Shown: positions 20,542-31,557, counted from the first letter of the stretch. The stretch: 64,000 bases of DNA from Plasmodium relictum (GCF_900005765.1 NC_041690.1:1-64000), one strand, 5' to 3'. Made by a program: numbers and translations. Notes: a model not told the origin generated them from the letters alone.

Positions 20542-23500
20542 TTAAATACAATTACAATAAGTCGTTTTTCTACTACCCGATGGTACTTTTTTTAATCGTA
20601 ATGTAAATTTACTTAAATTGGGATTATTCATATATCCAGATGTATTACAATTATTATTTAAAAGTACTTGATTTCGTATATTACTTGTGAATAAATCTGA
20701 TCCATATATATTAGACATTTTTATGTTATTACTTGGATTTTCGATAACTTCAGAGGTATAAGCGTATGGTATATATTTATTATTTACATTAAATAAAGAA
20801 CTAAAGTTTTGTATAATAGGTTCTTTTCTTTCATAAAAATTCTTATTTTTATTTGTGTTACAACATTTACTAAAAATCCAGTTAGAATTTTGTTTTTCGT
20901 TATCTGCTTTTTTAAATATTGTATTTTGATCACGTAAATTATTAATATGAATATATGGTCCTTCTCTAATTAATTCCTTGGATGGATTAAAATTCATATG
21001 AAGTGATAAATCTCTTAAAGATACTGTCGATTTATTGCTATTGAAATTAAATGATGGTTTTTCATATAAGTTAGATAACCCCTGATTGCCTACACTTTGG
21101 TTTCTTCTTTTTGATTCATCTTTTTTATTAATTTTATCTGTATTTATAAGTGAAAGTTGAGGTAATTCTAATTTAGGTATATATTTAAAATGCATATCTT
21201 TCATGTTTGGATCTAAGGGATTTTTTGATGCATTCATATATATTAATTTTTCTTTAAGAGCATCATCTATGCTTAAAGAGTCTATTTTATTTTTATTTTT
21301 TTTTAATCTTTTTGAAGATGAAAAAGGAGTAATAGAACGTGGTGTAAGTTTAACAGAAGAATTTGAAGTGGACATATTTAACTGATCATTCATGTTTTTA
21401 GGTTCATGAATTCCTATTCTTGGAGTTAAATAGTTATTTTTTCCTTTATCCTTTGTGGTTTTTATTTTTCCTGGTGCATATTCTGATAATTCATTATTTT
21501 TATCTATATCAGTTATTTCGTCATCATTTATTACTTTGCTTTTTTTTAGAATCTTTTTATCCTTCATCTTAAGTATATTACTTGTTCCTTTAGGCAAATT
21601 TTCAATTTTTATTTTTCTCATTTTTTTATCTAGTTTTACTTGTGAAGGTATAGATTTTATTTTTTTTGGAATCTTCTTCATTAATTTATCTTCTTTATTT
21701 AGAATATCACTCATATTTATCTTCTTAGTTACTTTAGATTTTAGTTTTTTAATTGGTTTAGCTTCTTTTAAGGAATCATTAACTTTATTTTTTTCAAAAA
21801 TTCCTTTAGATGACATTGCATTCTTTACCAAAACCGTTTTCTTATTTTTGATATCACCAAAAGAACTTAATTTTTTTATAGATGAGGTGTTAGATTTGCC
21901 ATTTAATTTTGATAATTTAGAACTTAAGGTTTTTCTATTTTTAAATAATGCTTTTTTATTAAATAATCTATTTTCATTTAGTTCATCTTTTTTTTTAATT
22001 TTATCTTGTTCAGATACATTTTCATTGTTTTCGGATTTTGAAGATGGTGTTTTATTTTTATTTGATTTTATTTCATGAATGTCTTCAGTTTTAGACTTTC
22101 CCAATATTTTTTTTTTAAAAATAGAAATATTGCTTTTTGAAAGTGTTGTAGAGATTGTTTTAGAAATGTTTTTATTATTATATGAATCAGTTTTTAAATC
22201 TTTTTTCATTTCAGTAGGATTTAATAATCCATTTATCATTTTTCCTTGTTTTTTTTTGTCTTCTTCTTTCATTGTACTTTTAGTTACTGAAACCTTTTTT
22301 AAATCAATGGATTTTTTCATTGGTGCAATTTTTCTTTGTGGTAAAAATTTATTAATACTAATTTTTGCTAAATCACTAGTATTTTCATTTTTAAAGTTCT
22401 TTTTTTCTTTTGAATTTCCGTCTACTTCTATTTTTGATTTAAAAGCAATTGCATTATTTTTAACTGCTCCCCTTTGTTTTAAACCCAGAGGGTTTTTTAC
22501 ATCTTGTTTTTTTAATAAGATATTATCAATTTTTTTTGGAACTTTTCTATTTAATTTTAAGTCCACGCTTTTTTTTATATCAATTTTTTTTTTCTCTATT
22601 TCTTTTGAATTTTTTGGAATTTCTTTTTCTGTTTCAGATTCCTTTTTGTCATCCAATTTTTTTTCTTCTGTTTCAGATTCTTTTATATCATCTAATTTAT
22701 TTTCTTCTTTTTCCATTTTAGGTTCCCTTTTGTCATCTAATGTTATGTCTTCTTTTTCCATTTCAGGTTCCTTTTTGTCATCTAATTTTTTTTCCTCTGT
22801 TTCAGATTCTTCTATATCATCTAATTTCTTTTCTTCTTTTTCTATTTCAGGTTCCTTTTTGTCATCCAATTTTTTTCCCTCTGTTTCAGATTCTTCTATA
22901 TCATCTAATTTCTTTTCTTTTTCTATTTCAGGTTCCTTTTTGTCATCCAATTTTTTTTCCTCTGTTTCAGACTCTTCTATATCGTCTAATTTCTTTTCTT
23001 CTTTTTCCATTTCAGGTTCCTTTTTATCATCTAATGCTATGTCTTCTTTTTCCATTTCAGGTTCCTTTTTGTCATCTAATGTTTTATCTTCTTTTTCTGC
23101 TTCAGACTCTTTTTCACATATATTTAATTTCTCTTTTTTTATCTCAGGTTCATTTTTATCGTCTGAAATTATTTCTTTTTTTCCTTCATCTATTTCTTCC
23201 CTTTTTGTGTCTACTTCCTTTTCTCCTTCGGATTTTGATTGATCTATATATTTGTTATCTTTTTTTTTTAAATCATCTTTTTCTGTTAAATCTTTAAGCA
23301 ATTTTCCCTTTTTATCTTGAGTATCCTTATCTTGTATTTTTTTTTTTCTATCTTTTTCTTTAGGTTTTAGTTGGTTTACTAATTTGGAAACTGGTTTTTT
23401 TACTAGCATTTTTTTTGCATCTAGTAGATCTTTTGCTTTCTTAGCAGATTCTTTTTTCAGAGAAATACTTTTCATTGTAAATTTTGGTTTCATTACAAAT

Positions 23501-24738
23501 TTTCGAGAAATAAATGAACTTTTTTTTTCTTGATTAAGATCATTTATAGCATCTCTTGGCTTCTCAAAGCCATGAACTTCTTTATTTTTTTTTTCTAAAG
23601 AATTTTTTATGTCTTCTAATGTCTTTTTTGCAGAAGCTTTAAATGGGACTTTATGCTTAACATTCTTTTCTTTGTTTAACAAAGGAATAACCTTAGGTGA
23701 TGTTTTTATAAATGATTTTTCCGTTTTAGAAGGATTATTTATTTCTTTTTCTTCATTAGAAATTACCTTTGAAGGAACAATGTTTGATTTATTTAGTGAT
23801 TTAGGATGTATTTTTGACTCATTTGAAGTATTATTTTTCTTTGGTAAAATTCTAAAAGTACTTTTTTCTTTATTAGTATCTAATGGTTTTCCTATAGTTG
23901 CACTTTTGCTATCAATAGGTTTTTTCACTACATATGCTTGCTTTAAAGAATTTTTAAGCAATAAAGGAGGTTTTTTTTGTGTGTTCGTTGATTTAGGTAA
24001 TCCTTCTATTTTATAAGGAGATCCATTTTTATAACTTTGTTTATTAATATCTTTAGGAACATTTTTTGAGGCTACTTTAGCTGGGACACTGTATGAACGT
24101 TTACTAGTCAATGGATTCTCAGATTTTCCACTCAAAGTTGGATTTTTTATACCTATATTTTTTGCAAAATCTTGAACATTAAGTACTTCCAAAAGTCCCT
24201 TGACTTCAATATATAATGGCTCACTACTGTTAGCTCTATTATTTGCTTTTTGGGAGGGAGGAACATTATATTTTACATTTATAGAAATTTTCTTTTCAAG
24301 GTTTTTACTTTCATTATTTTGAAAATCTTTATCTTTTTTTTCTGTTTCAATAATCGTAGATGAATTTTTTTCATTAACTTCGTTCTCATTTTCACTGGCA
24401 GGATTTTCCGATATTTTCTCAGGTAAATTTGGTATTAAGCTATTTTGATCAGAAATGAAATTTGGAACAGGGGTTATTTGTTGATTAATTTCATTTTCAT
24501 TAGTACTAAAATTGTTATTGTTACTTGAAGTATCTAAATTTGTTCTATTATGTTTGTCATTTTCTTCATTAACTTTGTTTAAATCATTTTTATTTATTTT
24601 TTCAATTTCATCTTTTTCTGTTTTATCTATTTTGTCTAGATGTTCACTTGGTATTTTATCTTCTAATGTAGCATTTTCTTGTCTTTCTTTTATAGAATTA
24701 TCTGATAGATCGGTGTTAATAGTATCTTTAATATCCAT
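20542..24738 (-). CDS. Large Lys/Glu-rich repeat protein, unknown function
   Basis: This single exon encodes 1398 residues. Residues 1-150 are acidic and Asn-rich. About 160-480 is basic with Ser/Pro (many KKP and KSLNKS-like motifs). Residues of about 500-720 are a highly charged repeat alternating KKLDDIEESETEE with KKLDDKKEPEMEKE blocks of roughly 13-15 residues (genomic about 22600-23110). The next 450 residues are again basic (KKIPKKIKSIPSQ, KKSIDLKKVS). The C-terminal ~200 residues are less repetitive, contain a vicinal Cys pair (FSKCCNTNKN) and end SRKTTYCNCI. There is no signal peptide or transmembrane helix. The composition fits a cytoskeletal or inner-membrane-complex associated scaffold, with the Cys pairs as possible palmitoylation sites, but that is inference. 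The upstream region carries GTGCAC and TAGCTA motifs. Confidence 0.8.
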   Translation of the reverse strand: MDIKDTINTDLSDNSIKERQENATLEDKIPSEHLDKIDKTEKDEIEKINKNDLNKVNEENDKHNRTNLDTSSNNNNFSTNENEINQQITPVPNFISDQNSLIPNLPEKISENPASENENEVNEKNSSTIIETEKKDKDFQNNESKNLEKKISINVKYNVPPSQKANNRANSSEPLYIEVKGLLEVLNVQDFAKNIGIKNPTLSGKSENPLTSKRSYSVPAKVASKNVPKDINKQSYKNGSPYKIEGLPKSTNTQKKPPLLLKNSLKQAYVVKKPIDSKSATIGKPLDTNKEKSTFRILPKKNNTSNESKIHPKSLNKSNIVPSKVISNEEKEINNPSKTEKSFIKTSPKVIPLLNKEKNVKHKVPFKASAKKTLEDIKNSLEKKNKEVHGFEKPRDAINDLNQEKKSSFISRKFVMKPKFTMKSISLKKESAKKAKDLLDAKKMLVKKPVSKLVNQLKPKEKDRKKKIQDKDTQDKKGKLLKDLTEKDDLKKKDNKYIDQSKSEGEKEVDTKREEIDEGKKEIISDDKNEPEIKKEKLNICEKESEAEKEDKTLDDKKEPEMEKEDIALDDKKEPEMEKEEKKLDDIEESETEEKKLDDKKEPEIEKEKKLDDIEESETEGKKLDDKKEPEIEKEEKKLDDIEESETEEKKLDDKKEPEMEKEDITLDDKREPKMEKEENKLDDIKESETEEKKLDDKKESETEKEIPKNSKEIEKKKIDIKKSVDLKLNRKVPKKIDNILLKKQDVKNPLGLKQRGAVKNNAIAFKSKIEVDGNSKEKKNFKNENTSDLAKISINKFLPQRKIAPMKKSIDLKKVSVTKSTMKEEDKKKQGKMINGLLNPTEMKKDLKTDSYNNKNISKTISTTLSKSNISIFKKKILGKSKTEDIHEIKSNKNKTPSSKSENNENVSEQDKIKKKDELNENRLFNKKALFKNRKTLSSKLSKLNGKSNTSSIKKLSSFGDIKNKKTVLVKNAMSSKGIFEKNKVNDSLKEAKPIKKLKSKVTKKINMSDILNKEDKLMKKIPKKIKSIPSQVKLDKKMRKIKIENLPKGTSNILKMKDKKILKKSKVINDDEITDIDKNNELSEYAPGKIKTTKDKGKNNYLTPRIGIHEPKNMNDQLNMSTSNSSVKLTPRSITPFSSSKRLKKNKNKIDSLSIDDALKEKLIYMNASKNPLDPNMKDMHFKYIPKLELPQLSLINTDKINKKDESKRRNQSVGNQGLSNLYEKPSFNFNSNKSTVSLRDLSLHMNFNPSKELIREGPYIHINNLRDQNTIFKKADNEKQNSNWIFSKCCNTNKNKNFYERKEPIIQNFSSLFNVNNKYIPYAYTSEVIENPSNNIKMSNIYGSDLFTSNIRNQVLLNNNCNTSGYMNNPNLSKFTLRLKKVPSGSRKTTYCNCI
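22600..23110 (-). repeat. Coding charged repeat in the 1398-residue protein
   Basis: About 13 imperfect in-frame units of 13-15 codons alternate a KLDDIEESETE-type with a KLDDKKEPEMEKE-type block. Because units are nearly identical at DNA level, copy number probably varies between isolates by replication slippage. The antisense frames stay open for the same reason and are not genes. Confidence 0.85.
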
Positions 24739-24884
24739 TACTACTAGGTTTATTCATTACAACTGTTATATAAAAACTTTTTTTTTTTTTCTTTTTTTTT
24801 TCTTTTTCTTTCTATTACATAAATGAATAAATTAAAAATTACTATAAAAAACATACAAAAAAAAAGGATAAAGTTTTTAAATGT

Positions 24885-24890
24885 GTGCAC
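24885..24890. promoter_or_regulatory. Candidate AP2-I-type GTGCAC site
   Basis: A GTGCAC palindrome (inside TGTGCAC) lies about 147 bases upstream of the start of the 1398-residue protein. GTGCAC is the published core for the invasion-gene regulator AP2-I. G/C-containing hexamers are rare in this intergenic DNA, so the site is noticeable, but binding is not shown. Confidence 0.3.
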
Positions 24891-25966
24891 AATAAAAAAA
24901 AAACATAAAAATTTTAAGTATTAAAGTGGCTAGAGAATAAAAATAAATAAATCTTTAAAAGCATGCTAATGAGATATTTTTTTATGTATAAGATAAAATC
25001 AAAAAAAAAAAAAATAGTTATTTTAAAATTTATTTATATACATCTTTTTTGTATTAATTGTAGCTATAAGAAGAATTAGTTATATATAACAGAGAAAAAA
25101 AAAAAAGCCATAATATTTTTGAGAAAGGTATTGTAGGTGACTTGCTAATAAAAAAAATATTAAAAAGAGTTTAAACAAAACATATTTATATATATATATT
25201 TATCCTCAAAAATTAATAGATATATATAAAATTATTTATTGCATAATTGTAAATTAATTAAAAATAGAAATATTATGTAAATGCACTAATAGGTATTGTA
25301 AGGTTTTTGCACTGTTGTAAAAAAAAAAAAAAAAATTATAGCTAGCTTAGGGTAATAAAATTTAATTTTAATCTTATTTTAATATTACAGGGTCATTAAC
25401 TTTTACAAAAGAAATTACATAAATCATAATTACTGATGTTATTCATAAAAAAAAGAATGGGAAAAGTTAAAAATAAGGAAAGAAGTTTTTTTTAATAATT
25501 TTCTAAATAATAAACCTTAGTGAAATAATTTGTTACAAGAATTTTCTAGTTTTAAATAATACATAACTAAAGTATAAATAGCTACGTATGAAATATAATA
25601 TTAAGAGAAAACTGACATATTTTTGTGAAATGCTAAATTTTATGGTTTCTATCACAAAAAAAGTATAGCTAAAATATTTCTGCTACTTTAAGTTTCTATT
25701 ATGAAATATATAATATTTTAATATATGTTTACTTTTAATTTAAAATTTAAGAAATGTGTTGAAATGTTCTACCTTATATAATTTATGAAATTATTTTTAA
25801 AAATATTAACAATCTTTTTTTGTTGGTATAAAATATAATTTTTTTTCTGCATATATTCTTCTTTTTTAAATATAATAGGAAACACTTGCATCAACTGAAT
25901 AAATTTTATTTATATTTTTTATTTGCAAAAATTATAAGAATTTTTCTGTATATAAAGCAAAGCATA

Positions 25967-26064
25967 AGTATTTTTATATTTCTTATTAAGTATATAATTA
26001 ATGAGTATTTTCATATTTCTTATTAAGTAAATAATTAATTAGTATTTTTATATTTCTTATTAAG
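25967..26064. repeat. 37-base tandem repeat, about 2.6 copies
   Basis: A unit beginning AGTATTTTTATATTTCTTAT starts at 25967, 26004 and 26041, giving a 37-base period with a few substitutions between copies. It lies in intergenic DNA and no function is suggested. Confidence 0.85.
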
Positions 26065-26460
26065 AATAAAAGAAAATAATTACGAAAATTAATAGTTTAA
26101 ACAATAAAAGGTTAAATTAAGTTTTATCTTTATTAATTGAATTCTTAAAAATATGAGTTTATTTTAATTATTGTTCATACAAAAATATATATAAAATTTT
26201 ATTTTATTTTGAAATAGTAAATGCTTACTTTATTTTTTTTTTTAGATTTCTACTTTTAAAGAAATAGAATTTACAATTTCTATATAGTGTGTGCAAAAGA
26301 AATGAAACCTTTTTTTTTTCTTCTTTTTTTCATATATTTTTTTTAATAGAAAATATTCCATTATCTTTAATGAATAATCTTTTTTTTTTAATATTTACCA
26401 TATTGCTAGATAAATGGAATTTTATTTAAATTCTCAATGAACATTTTTTTTATTGAAATA

Positions 26461-27258
26461 TTAAATTATATGTACATTTTCATCAGACTTTTCTTTCTCT
26501 TGAGAAATAATTAAATTGTTTTCATAAACAAATTTAGTGATGTTATGACAATAGTTACACTTATATGATACTAAATATTCATCTCTTGACTTTATATTAA
26601 AATTATTACTTATGCTTATAGAATCTTTTATACATTCGTTTTTGTCAACTTTTTTTTTTTGTAAATTCAATGGATCAACAGAAACTTTGCATGTTATACT
26701 GGGAACAAGAACTGAATTACATTTTTTGCAAAATAATTTTTTGAATTTTTTATCATATTTTATCAAAAACTTATTGGAAAATCTTCTCATAGTTTTAATG
26801 TATTCCCTGGATATGTTAGGATTAAATTTATTCATTAGAAATGAAGCTTGTAATAAATAATTTATTCTAATCATTTGCTTCGTCGGTTTTGACATTTCAT
26901 TGTTATCATTATTTTTCTTTTTTCTTTTTTTTCTTTTCTTTCGATTTTGTTGATTTGTATATAATTCATCTACGTGCAGTTCTTCATTTGTCTCTTTTTT
27001 TTTTAATAAATTCTCTTCAAGTAAATTTTTTTTTTCACACAATAAGTTATTTGATGTGTTATTTTCTTTTGCTCTTTCATATTTTTTTTCTTTGTTATTT
27101 ATATCAAATTTAGAGTCACTGCATAATTTATTATTGAGATCTTCATTAAAAAAATATATACCATTTGACTTTCTTTTTATTTCATCACACTTAATTTTAT
27201 TTTTTAATAAATCAACTTCACTGATTCTTTTTAGTTCCTCACCTTTTGAATTATCCAT
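26461..27258 (-). CDS. RPR2: RNase P/MRP protein subunit, Rpr2/Rpp21/SNM1 family
   Basis: The 265-residue protein carries a Rpr2-type zinc ribbon in its C-terminal half. A helical region with MIRINYLLQASFLM and REYIKTMRRFSNKF (about 129-165) is followed by FCKKCNSVLVPSITC (CxxC at 177-180) and YKCNYCHNI (CxxC at 234-237), the four zinc ligands. Preceding it is a very basic block RKKRKKRKKK at 106-115, suited to RNA binding or nuclear import. The N-terminal 100 residues are Lys/Glu/Asn-rich and probably disordered. In archaea and eukaryotes this subunit supports RNase P cleavage of the tRNA 5' leader. The spacing between the two CxxC pairs is enlarged by a Lys/Ser-rich insertion of about 30 residues, common in Plasmodium. 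It is a single exon, divergent from the lectin-like gene. Confidence 0.82.
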   Translation of the reverse strand: MDNSKGEELKRISEVDLLKNKIKCDEIKRKSNGIYFFNEDLNNKLCSDSKFDINNKEKKYERAKENNTSNNLLCEKKNLLEENLLKKKETNEELHVDELYTNQQNRKKRKKRKKKNNDNNEMSKPTKQMIRINYLLQASFLMNKFNPNISREYIKTMRRFSNKFLIKYDKKFKKLFCKKCNSVLVPSITCKVSVDPLNLQKKKVDKNECIKDSISISNNFNIKSRDEYLVSYKCNYCHNITKFVYENNLIISQEKEKSDENVHII

Positions 27259-28622
27259 ATTTTTACTGAATTTGTTTTCATGTTACAAAAGATTCAGTTT
27301 TTAAAACTTATTAATTCATAAGTATTAATTATTTATCATTATTCCTTATTTATAATGTGAATTCTAAGAAAATGAAATAATTTTGAGTATAATTACGTTT
27401 ATACGTATATTTTATTCATGAGTTAATTTTATTATATTTTTATTTTTAGTTATATTTATACGTAAAATGAAGAATATATATCTTACAGATTTTTTAATAT
27501 ATATTTATTTTATACAAAAAAAAGTAATTTGTTTACGTTAAAATTGTTAAATGTTTATTGCATAATTGTGATTGTTTTATTTCAACATAAACTGTTATGG
27601 ATGCTAATCATTTAAATTTTTATTTGAGGAATAAAAATTTTAAATTTCTTTGATTTAATATTTTTTTTTAAATATTTTTATATCTAGTTAAATTGAAGTA
27701 TGCAAATTGTTGTTTTATTTTAGGATCTTTATATTTTAAGATAAATGTTTTATAATTTTTTAATGAGAAAAAAGATAATGAAAAATTAGAGGCTACATCT
27801 TACCGGAGTATTACAAGTTTTTTTTTTATTGTGTTCTACTATTTTTAATATAAATATTAGAAAAAAAAAAAAAAAATCAATAGGAATTATAATTAAAATT
27901 AAAAAAACATTTTTTTTTTGCTATATTTTTGTTAACTTTTCAAAAATGAACTACTCTTAAATAAAAACATAAAATAACGTATATGAAAGAAATAAAGAGA
28001 CGAATTTATTTATAAGGTTTTAAAAAAATTTTTTTTTGTGAAAAAAATGCATATTTTTGTAACATAAGTAATATTTAAAAATTATAAAATTAACAAAGAA
28101 ATTAAAAATACAAGTACAATATCGTTTTAACATTTTTCCAAAATTTCATGTTATATCTCGCTTAAATAGTAACATAATATAAACATAATGAAAAAGTCTC
28201 ACTTTTTATCTACGTTTAACTCAAATATACGATTAAATCATAAATTTGAATATGGTTATAGGTTTTTTTAAATAATATTTTATCTATATTTAACAGTTAG
28301 ACATATAAAAATCAAATACTCTTATTTGTCTAATTTTTTATATGCTTTTTCCTTAGTTTATTTTTCCTTTTATATAAATTTTTGTATTATTTTAATTACA
28401 TTTTTTTTTTCTATCTTTTGATAGATATATGTGTATGTACACATATAACTTTTATAAAGTCCATAGTAGCATATTATAATTACTAATATTATATTATTAG
28501 AAATAGAAGATGCAATATAATTTTAGATAGTTATAACTGTTTAAAATTAAGCGAAATATATATTTAAGGTATTGTGTATTTTAGTTTAATTGTTGTATTT
28601 TTGTTATTATTTTATTTTGTCT
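27259..28622. other. Divergent intergenic region with one coding-like island
   Basis: This 1.4-kb region between the Rpr2-type gene (-) and the secreted multi-exon gene (+) presumably holds both promoters. A patch at about 27765-27835 is richer in G/C and reads NEKLEATSYRSITSF on the plus strand without a start or clear splice sites. It might be a relic exon or a non-coding transcript. Nothing else was recognised. Confidence 0.5.
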
Positions 28623-31063
28623 ATGAAAATGAATTATTTAACATTTTTTAATTCCTTTGCATTAATTATAGCTTTATGTAATCATACAGCAAAATGTTTA
28701 AGAAAAAAAGAAATCTTAAATGGTAATTTAAAAATTTTAATTGGGAATTTAAATGAAACTATAACATTAAACTGTGATAGTTATAAAAGCATTCATATTT
28801 TAGATGCTAGTTATGGAAATCCATCTGTTGATAAATTTTTGATCAAAAAAGGTTATATTATATATATATTATTTAATTTAGTAAAAAAAAAATAAAATAA
28901 AATAACGCATTTGTATTGTAACATTCCTTTTTAGATTCATTAGATGCACCCCATACGCTGCCGGTTGTTCAAATGATCTGTGAAGGAAGAACAAATTGCG
29001 ATGTATAATAAAAATTATAGTATATATATAATAATGACAATCTTAATAATTAATTAATTTTTTATTAATAATAAAAACAAAATTTTAAGTATATTTAACT
29101 ATTCTTATTTTTTTAAGATAAATATAAATAACGAAACATTCAAAATATTATCTTTGATAAAAGATTTTCATAAACTTATTGTCAAATATTCTTGTGTATC
29201 TATTAAATTAAAAACCTTTCCTTTATGTATAACAATAGCATATTTATTAATATTTTCAAATTAAATATAATAAAATAAAACTATATATTATAAAAAATAA
29301 AAATGAAACAGTATTTTATTTTGATATATTCGTTATTTTCAATAATACTTTAATAGACAAAATAAAATCCAAAAGAGGAAATAATTATACATGGAACGTT
29401 GAGTTTGAAGCAAGTTTGTTATAAAAAAAAGTAAAGAAATAAAATAAAGTTTAATTAACTAATACAAAAAGTTTTATTCTTTTTATAAATTTTATAGGTG
29501 AAATATCAAATAAAGGATTATATCTTCATGTTAATGATGTGTAAATTTCTATTATGCTATTGATTAAAAGCATTATATATATATATATATATATATATTA
29601 ATAATTAAAAAAAATTTTCTTTTTGTTAAATAATAGAACTTTTTTTTAACATTATTTTATAGAAACGCGACTTGTGAAGCCCCTTTGCTTAAAAAAAAAT
29701 ATGTAGATGTAAATGAAGCAGAACAGGAGTACAAAAATATTTTTTTAATTATGTCATATATTTTTTTTTTTTTATTTTATTATTTTTTTTTATATATTTG
29801 TTTCAATTAGATGTAATAACTTAAATAATTGTGTATTTGTAATTTTTAATAATGATGGATATACATTATGCGAATCATCTTTTTATAAAAATACTATAAT
29901 TCAAAAAAACTCCAAGGTGAATTAAAAATTAATAAAATAAATATAAATCAAATATAATACAATTAATTATATAAAAAAACAAAATAATTATTTAATATTT
30001 AGTTATTCAAAAAGAGTAATTATATTTCCTTTTTTTTCTTCTTCTTTTTTAGATTTATATTAAGATGTCTTACAGTAAAGAAGAAAAAAATTAAAAATTT
30101 TTTTATTTGTAAAAAGACGAACAAAAATATAATTACCTTTTATTTTACAACAGTTAATGGAAACATACCTAGGAATTTTGAAGTGTCTCCTAATATACAA
30201 GGTACAAACAGAAAATTATTAATAGTAAAAAATATTTTAGATGAATTATTGAAATATTATAATAAATATAATTTTATTTTTATTTAATATTTTAAGGAGT
30301 TTGTGAAACTAATGAAATTATATATGAAATGGATACGGCTTTGAATTTAGATGATATTTATAGTAATAAATTATAAACTAGATAAAAAATAATAATAAAA
30401 TATTGTAATTTTTTAATCATATTTTTTAGAAAAATGTAAAGAAATTGAATGTGATTATTTTACGGTAATACAATATATATAATTTAAAAGAAAATAAAAA
30501 ATTGTACATAATTTTTTTTACTTTTATTTTTAGATGTCTACTGCTAATGGGTTAGAAACATTTCTTGTTCCTTATAAAAATAAAAATGAAATATTAAAAC
30601 AATATTTAACATTTATTAATTTTTATTTTTGTCTAAAGTGTAAAAGGAGCGTCCAAAAACTTCCGCAATTATGCTTGGTTTTGTAAAGGATTTCCTAAAT
30701 ATGTAACTTTTTTTTGAAATAAAAAAAAATATATTAATTAAAAGAAAAATGTATAATTCTATATATTTTAAAATATTTCATAAAAAAAATGATGATAAAA
30801 TTAATTAGGTTTCTCATGAAGGATTTATTTTTGGAAAAAATAATAAAAAGTAATATTATCAAAAAACGAAAAAAAAAATATCTTAGTAGTTACAATAAAA
30901 TTTATTTTAAAAAAAAAATCTTTATTTTTTATAATAATAATAAAATAAAGTGTAAAAATAAAAATTAATATATATATTATTGTATTTAACTTTTTTTTTT
31001 TTTTGCTACAATCTTTTTAGTTTAAGAGATCCTATGCAAAGAATATGTAAAAAAATAAAATGA
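28623..31063 (+). CDS. Secreted Cys-rich protein with SUEL-lectin-like module, 15 exons
   Basis: Splicing by eye gives exons 28623-28851, 28935-29002, 29118-29226, 29357-29413, 29498-29540, 29663-29728, 29811-29916, 30053-30074, 30154-30201, 30297-30362, 30430-30464, 30534-30550, 30639-30702, 30809-30849 and 31021-31063. All introns are GT...AG and the total is 1014 bases, an unbroken 337-residue frame. A signal peptide (MNYLTFFNSFALIIALC) leads. The first module matches a galactose/rhamnose-binding (SUEL) lectin pattern: ETITLNC, then DASYGNPS, CEGRTNCDV and LIVKYSC. A Cys-rich middle part (ATCEAPLLKKKYVDV, CNNLNNCVFVIFNNDGYTLC, KIYIKMSY) and a third part (GVCETNEI, KKCKEIECDYFTMS, AWFCKGFPKY) follow. 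There is no transmembrane segment. It is likely secreted or in a secretory organelle. Individual splice sites, especially the mini-exons of 17 and 22 bases, remain predictions. Confidence 0.7.
29574..29599. repeat. (TA)n microsatellite in an intron
   Basis: A run of alternating T and A lies inside the intron between exons 5 and 6 of the secreted Cys-rich gene. Confidence 0.85.
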
Positions 31064-31557
31064 TAATTTTAATTCTTTATAATTATATAATTTTTATCTA
31101 TAAAAGCAACGTTGTTATAATATTCATTTAATCTTTTTTTTTTTTCAATAATTTTATTTAAGTTATTTTATATTTTATTACTATTATTTTATTTCAATTC
31201 ATATTTTTTATTTTTTTTTATCTTTTTTGGATTTTTCTTTATTACCTCAAAAAGTATTCAAAGGATATGAGGGACCTTTACGATGAAAATAAAAAAGAAA
31301 TTTTTTTTTTCTAGTGAAATGTTTATATTTCATTTTTTTTTTTTTTAAAAAAAAATTATTTTAATAATTTTTTATTTTCTCTTATTTTTTGTTATTTTTT
31401 CAAATAAAATTATTCAGTGATATCATTAATTATCGTAAAGAGCAGAATATACATGCCATTTTATTTTTACTTCTTTTAATTTTATTTGTTTTGTTTTGTT
31501 TTTTATATTCCTGATATTTATAAATATTTAAAATGAACATAAAAAATAGAGTTTGAG
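31064..31557. other. Intergenic region
   Basis: This 0.5-kb region between the secreted-protein gene and the neurochondrin-like gene, both on the plus strand, consists of long T and A runs. No gene was seen. Confidence 0.6.

Larger units (their letters stand above)
24739..26460. other. Upstream region of the repeat-protein gene
   Basis: This 1.7-kb region precedes the start at 24738 and follows the 3' end of the Rpr2-type gene. Motifs of known Plasmodium AP2 factors occur: GTGCAC at 24885-24890, GCATGC at 24961-24966 and TAGCTA at 25340-25345. A 37-base tandem repeat lies at 25967-26064. No gene was seen. Confidence 0.55.

Noticed and set aside
21203-24016. Several plus-strand open frames opposite the 1398-residue protein (Phe/Ser/Leu-rich)
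   Set aside because: They are antisense shadows of its Lys/Glu repeats; Phe/Ser/Leu composition is the expected complement of GAA/AAA codons.
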